Below are positions 55,501-64,000 of a stretch of DNA of 64,000 bases, in pieces. The stretch comes from Arthrinium phaeospermum. Lineage: Eukaryota > Ascomycota > Sordariomycetes > Amphisphaeriales > Apiosporaceae. The notes under the pieces were generated by a model that worked only from the letters and a program-made list of their open reading frames with translations, did no database searches and was not told the DNA's origin. Each line of letters opens with the position of its first letter. Within the stretch, counting starts at the first letter, position 1. Position numbers and translations under genes: made by a program. The stretch is taken from NCBI GenBank assembly GCA_006503535.1, contig QYRS01000002.1:3658001-3722000 (forward strand). Reading direction: 5' to 3'.

Positions 55501-55686
55501 CCGCCACCGCCGCCCCCGGGACCGCCGCCTTTGGGCCCTCAGCAGGTCCACTATGCACAGCAACAGCAGCAGCAGCAGCAGCAGCAGGCGCCTCATGACT
55601 ACGGATATGGAAACCAGCAGCCTAGAACTACACAACCTCAGCAGGGCCAGAACGACCCCTGGGCGGGCTTGAGTGCGTGGAAGTAG
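52572..55686 (+). CDS. BRO1: BRO1 endosomal sorting protein
   Basis: ESCRT-III-associated adaptor that acts in multivesicular-body sorting and recruits deubiquitinase at endosomes. Three exons, 52572-53279, 53333-54484 and 54535-55686 (introns 53 and 50 bp), all in phase; 1,003 aa. The Bro1 domain starts at once (MLSVPLKATNEIDWISPLKGYI, residues 5-26) and runs to about 390 with LPAAKPIPVSELYAGQDIQ. The V-shaped coiled-coil domain follows (about 400-760: LRLPGALQVLKGGFDQDIMP, MRSKYEGEWTQQPSSRLTT, FVNNRRSEGGQLLSQIEQDQ). The tail (about 790-1003) is Pro/Gln-rich, with many YPxx/PP motifs and a run of ten Gln at 55558-55587. The long region without charge at the end is normal for fungal Bro1. Length separates it from the shorter Rim20. 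Confidence 0.92.
55558..55587 (+). repeat. CAG/CAA repeat coding poly-Gln in BRO1
   Basis: Ten glutamine codons in a row (nine CAG, one CAA) in the disordered C-terminal tail. Confidence 0.9.
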
Positions 55687-57487
55687 TGGAGAACTGCTGG
55701 AATCGACATATAGCGTTGGTTTGCTCGGTTCTGAAGGATGTGCGTACAAGTCAAAGCCGTGATTCGGGGGCTGATTGCTGCCAAACGAGCAATTGGGATC
55801 AATGATAAAACGGCTGATGTGTGAGCCCGACTGAAAGTGTGCGAAATCCGAGTCTCATAGTTCCGTTCCTAGATAGATGGCCGTGCGATTAGATGCTGAT
55901 GGACCTGGTAATGAAATTTATGAATCTGAACATCTTGTGATACTCGCCTACTGGATAGTGAGATTTCCATCAGTGCAGATAACGCAACCATCATCTATTG
56001 ATACGTGTTTCGCGTCGTAGGGGTGAGATAAGAAGGAGCTGAGTTACCCTTTTCTTTAATCAATGTCTACATATTGCGTGTAATGTGGCCAACCGTTCTT
56101 CGACGGGTTTGGTTAGGCATGATCACCTGCCCTTCAGATGTGTTGGTAATACAAGTAGTACCATCTTGCCTCATGATCAGAAAGACTCCAGTGAGCAAGT
56201 GTATGGTAAATGTAAACCGCAGAGGACGATTCCATGTCTACATCTGCTCGCTGATCCTCGGATATCAGGGGAGGGAGTAGCATTTTGAGTAACTTGGGAT
56301 CATATTGCCAATTCCTTGGATAATGGCGTTGAGCCAAGCCTACGGTCCATGTTCAGGTCCTCTATTCAAGTTGTCGTTCTCGACATATGATGATTCGTCG
56401 GCAGTGACATTAACGAAAGGAATATCAGAACAACCACGGTTGCCACCGGTTCATTAAGCCATGCCATTGGAAGTCGGGTACCAACTTGGGAGAATGAGAG
56501 TTTCCGAAGTTATCAGGGAAATCCACAGGATGGGTTGCCAAATCGGGCAAAAGTCGTCTATCATGATGACATGCTGTCTGTTGAATGCAGTTCTAAATTT
56601 GTTCTACGATTTGATATCCTGGTATGCCGGGGTAGCAAACAAGGGGAGGGGGCTTGCTAGGTATCCCCTAAGGATGTCAGTGAGATACAAAAACTATTTA
56701 TGAATATGTTCAGATATGATGATAGACGTGTCTTTGTTTTAATGATTTACCTGTACGGGCTGAAGAGCAGGCGAGGCTGAAGATGTAGGACGAGTGACAA
56801 CACTGCGATTCTCAAGGTATGATATGGGCGCAGCAAGGAACCTCATAAGTGAGAAGATGAAAACATCCAAATCTTACCTGCCCACGAGACAGACTGTAAC
56901 TGCCTCGGACCATAGTGGCATTTGATAATAGGTACAGGTGTGTAGGTAGCTGGCAGCAAGTCCATAGCAGGGGGAGGGGGCAAGCTCAACCACCAGCCAG
57001 CTACCACCCACCCACTGACCACTATTTACCAAAGCTGTAGAGGTAGACAGATAGGTCCCAATAACAGGACAGCTTTTCAACCAGCAAGTCAGTCGAAGTA
57101 CCACGGAGCAATGGCCGAGTGGTAAGGAACGCGGAACAAACAACCACCCCCGCCTTCCATCTCTTCAAACAAGAGAAACGTAAGCTCCCTCTAACCACCA
57201 ATCCCAGAAAAGCATCCACACAGAACAATCAAACCACGGCCGACTCGACTCCCTAGACCGGAATGGTAAACCGTAAACAACTAAATACCCGGAAGACAGA
57301 GTACCATGAAATGGTGGCATGGCCTGTCTAGGAACCCAGCGTGGTTCAGAAGGGGGCGCGACAGTCTAGTACAGCTGGGTCGGGCCTGAGGGGACTTGCT
57401 CCGAGTTTCCCTTTTTGTTATTTCTTTTGGTTTGATTTTTATCTTCTTATTCTTCTTCAAACACGCAAGTAGTGATGTACCGTTTGC
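55687..57487. other. Long intergenic region (1.8 kb)
   Basis: Convergent 3' ends of BRO1 and the MDR reductase. No gene seen. A tRNA-like string near 57104 was considered and rejected. Confidence 0.5.
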
Positions 57488-58486
57488 TCACGAAGACACT
57501 CTGATGATGACCTTGCCCCTCGAACGCGATGAATTCATCCTGTCAAACGCATCCCTGACTTCTTCGAAGCCAAAGGTACTATCGATGAAGATCTTCTCCT
57601 TGGGCAAACGCAGGGCCCCTTCCAGATTAGGATACTCAACCTCAAGATTGATGCAGGTGTAGGAGGGACCGAGACCAACCCTTCCCAGAAGAGCGCGAAG
57701 AACCATTTGGGGGTTCCACAAGTAGACGACTCTGCCCCCTATCGCCAAGCGACTCGTCTTGTCGCCGCAGACGGTGACATACCTCCTGGCCAACCCCAGA
57801 CATTCGACACCCCCGACAAAATCGAGAATGGCATCGGGAGCGAATGCCCTGACCTGCTCGGATACCTCGTTGGTGGTGTAATCGATGACTGTGTCCACGC
57901 CCATGCTGCGAACGTGATCCGCGTTCTTGCCGGAGCAGGTCGCCGCCACCTCCCACCCGCGCTGCTTGGCAATGTATGCGGCGTAGATGCCGCAGCTAGA
58001 GCTGCCGCCCAGGATGGCGATCTTGCCCCCCTTGGTGGGGACCCATGCCGCGGCCTTGGCGATGCAGGTTTGGGCCGTGATCCAAACCAACGACACGGCT
58101 GCGGCCTGCTCCCAGGACCAATCGGCCGGTTTGGGCAACACGACAGACGATTGGACGTCGATCTGAACGACCTCCTGGAGCGTCCCTTCGGGTAGGAAGG
58201 GAGCAATGCCAAACACTTCGTCGCCGACTTTGAAGCCGGAGCTGTTTCCCGCTTCCTCGACGACGCCCGAAAAGTCCTCGCCCACTCCCTTGTTAGCCCT
58301 GGTGACCGCCGCTGAGATGTAGGGCCACAGGGGGTTTCCCATGAGCTGCGCGTCAACGGGGTTGAGGGAGGCGGCCTTGACGCGGACACGGAGCTGCTCT
58401 GGCTTCAGCGGTGCTTTGTAAGACGGGATCGTCGTCTGCTGGAGGGCGGCTGGGTAGCCGCCGCTGGTGTAGGTCCAGGCCTGCAT
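57488..58486 (-). CDS. Zinc-free medium-chain dehydrogenase/reductase (quinone-reductase/enoyl-reductase type)
   Basis: NADPH-dependent MDR-family oxidoreductase; the substrate is unknown. One intronless frame of 332 aa from ATG 58486 (MQAWTYTSGGYPAALQ). The GroES-like N-terminal half has RVRVKAASLNPVDAQLMG and GEDFSGVVEEAG and lacks the catalytic-zinc Cys/His set, which separates it from true alcohol dehydrogenases. The Rossmann half has the dinucleotide motif GGSSSCGIYAA (about 176-186) and DAILDFVGGVE. It resembles standalone trans-enoyl reductases and RTN4IP1-like quinone reductases. Without a neighbouring polyketide synthase, a biosynthetic role is not supported. Confidence 0.85.
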   Translation of the reverse strand: MQAWTYTSGGYPAALQQTTIPSYKAPLKPEQLRVRVKAASLNPVDAQLMGNPLWPYISAAVTRANKGVGEDFSGVVEEAGNSSGFKVGDEVFGIAPFLPEGTLQEVVQIDVQSSVVLPKPADWSWEQAAAVSLVWITAQTCIAKAAAWVPTKGGKIAILGGSSSCGIYAAYIAKQRGWEVAATCSGKNADHVRSMGVDTVIDYTTNEVSEQVRAFAPDAILDFVGGVECLGLARRYVTVCGDKTSRLAIGGRVVYLWNPQMVLRALLGRVGLGPSYTCINLEVEYPNLEGALRLPKEKIFIDSTFGFEEVRDAFDRMNSSRSRGKVIIRVSS

Positions 58487-59448
58487 GCCTGAGAGATGTG
58501 TTTCTATTTTCAACGAGACTTGCTGTAGTTTGTTGTTCTCGAATAGATGAACCAAGGCAATCACACATTACTATGGAAGGCTCTGTTAAGTGCAGTTGAC
58601 TTCCAGGACGTCGCCACAGTCTTGACGACATGGAGGCGGGCCGCTGTTCCTCCCCATAAATCCCCCACCGCCATTGTTACCTTACCCATGTTGTCGATCC
58701 GAGCCGGGTGCCAAAGCCTCGGCTCATCGATATGGCAGTGGACTACATACCATGCCTACCTTTCTCTGTTGCTGATAGCCCTGCCGGGCCATTGACGTGG
58801 GATTATGCATTTGACTGGCTTCGGCCTGCAGGTGCAAACATAGATCTGCCGCACTAGGTTGTTCAGCAATTGGCTAAAGTGTTGAGCTTCTTATCTCCGA
58901 AACTTGGTGAAACAGTCGGTACGTGAAACACAAACACGAGGCGATAGGCACGGCCGGCGGAACAGGCGATCATAAAACTACCCTACTGCTTGTTAGACGC
59001 CTGGTGTTCGTGTTGTTTAATATCGATCGCGGCCTATGCTGTCATGTCTTGTTTATAATCGTCGACTTATTGCGGCCTCATTAGCCTAAGGTATTGAAAT
59101 AAGCAGATACAAGAAAGCCGCCAACTGCATGTGCGAGCCTCTCGTCATTACTCGGTTCCTTAAGTCCGTACGCCCCGCATGTAACAGTCGCGGGTGCAGG
59201 AGCGCTGGAGCAGTGGAGTTACAGTAGAACCCCGCGCTCGCTAATCCGAACCTTAGATCCGATGGACTGCTTATATAGACGTAAGGTCCGACCTAGCTGC
59301 AGCAAGCATGTGAGCAACAAGGGCCAGTCCAAGGACTGGCACGTTATCTCTCCCATCTCCAACTTCGTGTCTACGACCACAGATACCATCAGTCAGTTAG
59401 TCGCCTGGTTTGGTTATCTCACAGTCCCAATACTTGAAGCCCGCCAAC
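58487..59448. other. Divergent intergenic region
   Basis: 960 bp between the MDR gene and the second F-box gene. It contains a pogo-like TIR fragment at 59221-59265 (listed). Confidence 0.5.
59221..59265. mobile_element. Possible pogo/Fot-like transposon TIR fragment
   Basis: ACAGTAGAACCCCGC, then CGCTAATCCGAACC, resembles terminal inverted repeats of pogo-like (Tc1/mariner superfamily) elements, which often begin CAGTAGAACC(T/C)CG and continue (C/T)TAATCCGAACC. No second end was found nearby, so this is a lone remnant. Confidence 0.4.
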
Positions 59449-61287
59449 ATGGTCTCACTGACAGACCTTCCTCCCGAGGTCATCCACAATGTCCTGCAAT
59501 ACGTTGATCCCAGCGACTTGGCATTTCTGCCACGAGTGTGCCAGGCCCTTCACCACTCGGTTCGGGGCAACGCCATGCTCTTCAAGCATGTCTATCTAGC
59601 ACACTTCGACAAGCCCGCCCGGAACAATGTCAACTGGGAGCAGAGTCTCAAAGATCTTGTACGCTTACAGGTTGTTTGCGGTCGGCCCGGTGTCCAGTCC
59701 AAAGTATGTTTGCTTCCCTTTGTGTTTGTTGTGCCAGGAACTACGTCGCTGACTCCTATACCAGAGATCTGAATTGGTTTTCGTTCATGACACTGTCACC
59801 GAAGCGCTAAGAAATGCTTGTGTGGATGGTGAAAGAGCCACTTCGTCGACGACACACCCTTATTCCCGCAATGCTGCATTGCTCTCCAAGCTGTTTAGCT
59901 CGTATGAGAACCAGTACACCTTCCTCGAGAGGTCTTTTATCTACGAGAGGGCACGTGCCGAACTCCCCCACTCGGGCACATTCTCATCGCCCCCGAAGAA
60001 AGAGCACCAGATGAGCGCCAAGCTGCATTGCTTGTATGGGGTGCCCATGCTCTACGCCCAGCGCAGTCCCCACGAGACCCGGCAGGGGAAAATGTCTCCC
60101 TTTGCCTGCTCAAAGGTCTACGATATCCGTCAGTACACGCCTCGCACCAGGTGGGGTCCCTTCATGGACGATGGCTCTGACAGGGTCGACTGGGAGAAGG
60201 TAGAGGCTATCCTGTTAGTACTTGGAGCCAACTTGAAGGGTCTGGGCTTGAATTCTTTCCCCATCTGCAAGAACTTTTGGGATACCCCTTTCGCTGGTGT
60301 CTGGCCTGGAAGTTATCTCCCACTGCCATTGGACGAAGAGGAGCCGGTCGATCAGAACCCTCTAGACTTACAGGATCCATACGGCGTCACAGGCACATGG
60401 CTCAGAGTGGTTTGTTTTCTGGATTACACGGACTTCTTTGACTTCAACTTCTCGGTCGAACAGGCGCTGCCTCCTAACATTCCCCGCCGGGCCATCGAAT
60501 ACGGAGAGGCCACACGTCTTATTCTGATGAGGATTAGCGTTGATAGGATTGAGCCGCCGGGCCCCGACGATGGGCAAGACCTGCCGGTCGTCCACTTCAA
60601 GGGTGTCTCTCGTTCCTTGGACGATAGCTGGGACGAGAATGCGAATAGCGATCTGACAGGTGAGATCAACGCCAAAGGTATTTTCCTCACCTAAACATAG
60701 ATCTGGACTTACTAATACAAGTGGGCGAGGAAGGAACTGTAAGACTCACGCCCGAGGGCGAGGTCAGGTGGACCACGTTCTCCATCTTTAATGGCCAAGA
60801 ACGGTGGCGTAGCGAGAGCGTCCAACTGGGAGGAGTCAAGAGTGCCAAGGGGGTACTCGGCAACTGGTTCGACAAGTGAGCTCTCGACGTGGCGTGACAT
60901 GCGTATCCGAAAGTACTAACGCAAAGTGACAGGGACTTCGATCCACGAGGACCGACAGGTCCAACGGCCTTTTGGAAAATATCGGAAAGAAGCTCAGGCC
61001 AGACGGAGAACCAACGCGACTTGCTCTACGCGGGCGGAGTACTCACTGACAACCCTAACTACGACCCCGACTACGACTCTTCCGATGACCTTGACGTCGG
61101 GTCTGAAGATGGCTCTGATGGTGAGGACGAAGAAGAGGAAGAAGAAGACGATGAACTCAAGTAAGTCTTTAGTTCACTGTGGATGGCTGAGGAATCATGA
61201 AGTGTTAACCGAGTTCTTTTTAGTATCGAGATTGAGTTGCTCATTGGGGGAGGGGTGCGGATTGCAGACGCGCCATCATCACATTAA
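59449..61287 (+). CDS. F-box domain protein with acidic tail
   Basis: Probable SCF ubiquitin-ligase adaptor. Five exons: 59449-59703, 59765-60659, 60722-60875, 60933-61160 and 61224-61287. Introns are 57-63 bp, all GT...AG with CTGAC/TACTAAT/TACTAAC branches; 531 aa. The F-box is at residues 3-45 (LTDLPPEVIHNVLQYVDPSD). The middle (about 90-400) has no named domain but contains RWGPFMDDGS, VFVHDTVTEALRNA and FNGQERWRSESVQLGGV, which looks like a galactose-binding/F-box-associated beta sandwich. After WFDKDFDPRGPTGPTAFWKI comes a run of Asp/Glu (about 485-510: DEEEEEEDDE). The last exon is uncertain: it could instead stop or continue differently after 61287. The target protein is unknown. Confidence 0.82.
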
Positions 61288-61702
61288 CTAATAGTCTGCG
61301 AAAGTAAGTGGGGTCATCCACTTGATGTCCTGGAGGAGAGGAACATCTCTCAATCGGTTATATTTATTTGTACTATTTAATGTGCCCCAGGGAAGGGGGC
61401 ACCACTAATTCCAGTGGTGGAAACTGGATCATCACCATCACCATGGTAGAAGAAAACATGCCCATATAACCTAAGCAAGTATTTGGTCACATACTCGTTT
61501 CTAGAAGGTGTAGACAAAGCATTCTGGGCGCAAGGGGGAAGACTCACGTAACTCCGCGTTCGGTATATCCCTTGTTGTTTCTTTGATGGGGTTTGTTTCC
61601 TTTATCTTGAACACCCGATCCAAAAGTCGTTGATCTTTCTTCAAAGCAACCCGTGACATTGTGGCTAGTTCTCCAAATTCTGCAAATTCAATTTTCTTGC
61701 CA
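61288..61702. other. Intergenic region, no gene seen
   Basis: 3' flank of the F-box gene and upstream of the membrane-protein gene. An additional 5' exon of that gene could lie here. Confidence 0.4.
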
Positions 61703-63178
61703 ATGATGGACGGTACACTAATAGTCGCGGAGCCCCCTGAGACCCCGGGGTCCTCTGACATTGTGATGTACTGGGACTTGTGGGAAGTAACCACTCGAAA
61801 GAGAACAGTTCAAGGTGAATTAGTGCAAGCCATACGAGAAAATGTACAGCCTGGGCATGAACTCTTGCCACAGTCGCTGGCGCCTGGCTTCGTCAGAGGC
61901 AGCTGTTCGTCCCCAGAATGTACCATAACAACCTACCTGATCAGGGATCTCAACGGCTCCAGACACACCATCGAGATGAAAACCGAGTACGCCTCCCCCG
62001 ACTGGTATTTATGGGAGCAGAGACAGCTGGCACCCTACCAGAAAACGGCCCTGAACACTGCCACAAATATCGCCAAGACGACACTCGACGTATTGGCTAC
62101 CCAGGTCGCACCGAAAGTTGCAGTGACCCTCAAGCCCGTACGCAGCAAGGCGATGACACTCTTCGACATGATCGCGCGGAACTACAAGGAAATATTTCGC
62201 GCCTTTTTGGGGACTTCTTTGATCTTCCTTGCCGTCTCCATCCCGGTCATGTACGCGGCTTATCACACTCCGGACTCCATGCTCGACCGCGCCCTCGCCA
62301 TCAACACCGAGGTCACATCCATTCTTCGAAACATCAGCGTGCGGGAAATGCCGTTGCAGCGCATGGCCGAGCAAGTCTCCGGTAAGGATTCCCTGATTCA
62401 AAGCCTGGTAATCAGCAACCTGCCCGATAGAGCCACCATAGTCACCCATATGCACGATGAACGGAACGCGCTGAAATTGCTGGGCAAGGAGATTGAGGAC
62501 TTGCGCTTCCAGGCCCAGTGGCTCGGCATGGAAGTCTACACGACGCACGAAAAGGCCCTCTTCTACCTGCGCCGCCGGTCCGACCTGCCCCGGTCGCGGC
62601 TGCACCGCTACTTCCTCCAGGTCCGGACGCCCACACTCAAGGACATCCGCGAGGGGCTGGTGGACGAGCCGCTGCGGCTGTCGGACATGCTCGAGCTGCC
62701 CATCGACGTGGCCACGGCCATCGAGATGGACCTCGAGGCGCTGGCGCGGCAGCTGGAGCGCACCGAGTGGCAGCTGGGCCGGAGCCAGCAGACGTGGGAG
62801 GGCGAGCTGCGCGCCCTGCACAACGCGACCATGGGCAGCTGGTGGAGCGGCTGGTGGTTCAAGGGCCCGTCCAAGGCGCACGAGCAGATGCTGCGCGACA
62901 TCGAGACGGCCGAGACGGCGCGCAACCGGATCCGGGAGCTGCAGCAGCTGGTGGCCTCGGTGCCCGTCCGCGCCGTCCAGGAGGACCTGCGCCGGGCGCG
63001 CGCGGGGCTGCGCCTCGTGGAGGCGCCGGTGCCGCTCCTGGGGCTCAAGGTCTTCTTCTTCGCCGGCGTCACGGCCAAGCAGGAGGCCGCCGTCGAGCGG
63101 GTCGTGGAGCTGGCTTCGTTTTTCGATAGGCAGCCGCAGCACCTGCCTGATAGCATGTGGGGAGACGAAGGATTGTAA
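61703..63178 (+). CDS. Single-pass membrane protein of unknown function
   Basis: Not recognised. One frame of 491 aa from ATG 61703 (or 61706, two residues shorter at the start). One clear membrane segment, about residues 163-185 (FLGTSLIFLAVSIPVMYAAY), is flanked by a hydrophilic N-terminal part (about 1-160, with CSSPECTITTYLI) and a long, helical C-terminal part (about 190-491). The C-terminal part looks like a coiled coil (EIEDLRFQAQWLGMEVY, IEMDLEALARQLERTEWQL, AHEQMLRDIETAETARNRI). Its 3' third is markedly GC-richer (third-position G/C) than the 5' third. No signal peptide, so topology is undetermined. An in-frame upstream extension lacks an ATG. Confidence 0.65.
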   Translation: MMDGTLIVAEPPETPGSSDIVMYWDLWEVTTRKRTVQGELVQAIRENVQPGHELLPQSLAPGFVRGSCSSPECTITTYLIRDLNGSRHTIEMKTEYASPDWYLWEQRQLAPYQKTALNTATNIAKTTLDVLATQVAPKVAVTLKPVRSKAMTLFDMIARNYKEIFRAFLGTSLIFLAVSIPVMYAAYHTPDSMLDRALAINTEVTSILRNISVREMPLQRMAEQVSGKDSLIQSLVISNLPDRATIVTHMHDERNALKLLGKEIEDLRFQAQWLGMEVYTTHEKALFYLRRRSDLPRSRLHRYFLQVRTPTLKDIREGLVDEPLRLSDMLELPIDVATAIEMDLEALARQLERTEWQLGRSQQTWEGELRALHNATMGSWWSGWWFKGPSKAHEQMLRDIETAETARNRIRELQQLVASVPVRAVQEDLRRARAGLRLVEAPVPLLGLKVFFFAGVTAKQEAAVERVVELASFFDRQPQHLPDSMWGDEGL

Positions 63179-63758
63179 ATGTGGTTTTTATTCGTACCTA
63201 CATACTTACCTACTCTGCATTGTGCTGGTCACTTGGGTAGATTCAGTAGAAGGGGGGCCTCCTCAATGCGAAGAATCCTGCCTCAGTTGGAGTGATATAT
63301 CCATCTTATAAATAGAAATGTTTTTGGTGTTGGTGGTGTGGTTGGTTGCCTGGAATCCAGACCTGGGCTGATTTGATTTCCACTTTCCAACCGTTGTTAC
63401 GATCGGTCATGTATGTACATAAGATGTCAGGGACATGTAGGTTAGCCTGAGAAAGGTGGTGGCTGCCTGGAATTTGGAACAATACGCGGTAGGGGACCCA
63501 GGCACAGGATCCCCAGTCGACCCCGCAATTTTCCCAATTGAATTAGATAGGAAGGGACCTGGGCGCGTCGTGTCTGGCCGATACTTTTGCGCCAACCGAA
63601 CTTCTCTCGAGTTACTTCGAGTACCAACCAACAACAGCATTCCCGCATTCTCATGATGAATGACTTATGAAGTAAATTTCTGCAATCGATTACCGTCCTT
63701 CTTGCCTCAACTACCACTGCTGCATCGCCTTCCACTCTGATCTACCCCGTCAACAACA
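63179..63758. other. Intergenic region, no gene seen
   Basis: 3' flank of the membrane-protein gene and promoter of the gene at the right edge. TACCTACATACTTACC-type short repeats occur near 63197. Confidence 0.5.
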
Positions 63759-64000
63759 ATGGACAGTAGCAGCCTCGCCACGCCCGCGGTGCCGTACAGC
63801 TCGCGCCCGCCGAGTCCCCCCTCCATCACCATCCCGGCGCCGGCCTTGGCTTCGAACAGCGGACCGATTAAGGTCGTCCCTTCGTACGCCAACGTCGACC
63901 CGCGCGACCTGACCCCGGAGGCCCTCGCCATCATCACGGGCGGCATGCGCGAGCAGACGGCCCGCGACTTGACCGGCAGCTGGAGCTACAGCGAGCGCCG
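63759..64000 (+). CDS. 5' end of a gene leaving the window (3' partial)
   Basis: Open from ATG 63759 (AACAATGG, A at -3) to the window end, 80 codons and two bases. The N-terminus is Pro/Ser-rich (SRPPSPPSITIPAPA), followed by VVPSYANVDPRDLTPEALA and MREQTARDLTGSWSYSERR. I recall a similar N-terminus ahead of a dual-specificity phosphatase domain in some fungal proteins, but no catalytic motif lies inside the window, so the assignment is only a guess. Confidence 0.6.
   Translation, partial: MDSSSLATPAVPYSSRPPSPPSITIPAPALASNSGPIKVVPSYANVDPRDLTPEALAIITGGMREQTARDLTGSWSYSER

Noticed and set aside
55045..55749. Minus-strand Arg/Leu-rich frame opposite the BRO1 tail
   Set aside because: It is the reverse reading of Pro/Gln repeats; poly-Leu arises from the CAG tract.
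57104..57140. String resembling the 5' half of a serine-type tRNA (GGAGCAATGGCCGAGTGG)
   Set aside because: No anticodon arm, no TPsiC box and no closing acceptor stem follow within tRNA distance.
62009..63142. 377-aa minus-strand frame inside the membrane-protein gene
   Set aside because: Antisense shadow caused by strong G/C third positions; Leu/Gln/Arg-rich with no motif.

Overview
This window is nuclear DNA of a filamentous ascomycete (Pezizomycotina, probably a Sordariomycete). The evidence is short spliceosomal introns (mostly 55-100 bp) with GT...AG ends and CTRAC/TACTAAC-like branch sites, genes on both strands with no operons, a fungal-type Sec1 with a proline-rich tail, fungal-specific families (fungal transcription-factor domain, DUF4360, Egh16-like, fungal F-box), and NTE1, BRO1, SUV3 and PRP22 homologues of fungal length. 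I cannot name the species. No rRNA, tRNA, CRISPR array or intact transposon was found.

Layout. 1-2350: 3' part of a fungal transcription factor, open at the left edge. 3022-4446: NAPE-PLD-like phospholipase. 5096-5752: peptidyl-tRNA hydrolase. 7141-8039: secreted DUF4360 protein. 8584-9579 (minus): eIF2-alpha, divergent from 10879-15686, the NTE1 lysophospholipase. 15766-17141 (minus): ankyrin-repeat protein. 17921-18989 (minus): F-box protein. 20083-21564: broken JmjC/cupin gene with an exact 100-bp tandem duplication. 21.6-22.8 kb: relics of a Ty3/gypsy reverse transcriptase and possibly of an acyl-CoA synthetase. 22836-26379 (minus): splicing helicase PRP22. 27699-28364 (minus): Pmp3/Sna-type membrane proteolipid. 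29143-30968 (minus): three-exon protein of unknown function. 31696-33999 (minus): mitochondrial RNA helicase SUV3, divergent from 34709-35506, a longin-domain R-SNARE. 37437-38708 (minus): membrane short-chain dehydrogenase. 39247-39912: G-patch protein. 41214-41684: small secreted Egh16-like protein. 44423-46897: Sec1. 48180-50347: an 11-exon, seven-transmembrane protein assembled here by joining short exons. 52572-55686: BRO1. 57488-58486 (minus): zinc-free medium-chain reductase. 59449-61287: second F-box protein. 61703-63178: membrane protein of unknown function. 63759-64000: 5' end of a gene that leaves the window.

Two things stand out. First, five adjacent genes between about 14.3 and 26 kb (NTE1, ankyrin, F-box, JmjC, PRP22) are interrupted only by small indels. 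Most are one base missing from a C or G run, and they hit even PRP22, which is essential in yeast. This looks like homopolymer error in the assembly rather than biology, except possibly at the JmjC locus. Second, the 48.2-50.3 kb stretch, where no long ORF is visible, resolves into a phase-consistent gene for a polytopic membrane protein.

Themes: three membrane-fusion or trafficking genes (R-SNARE, Sec1, BRO1) lie within 21 kb. RNA and translation functions (peptidyl-tRNA hydrolase, eIF2-alpha, PRP22, SUV3, G-patch) are spread through the window. Nothing indicates a metabolic gene cluster.
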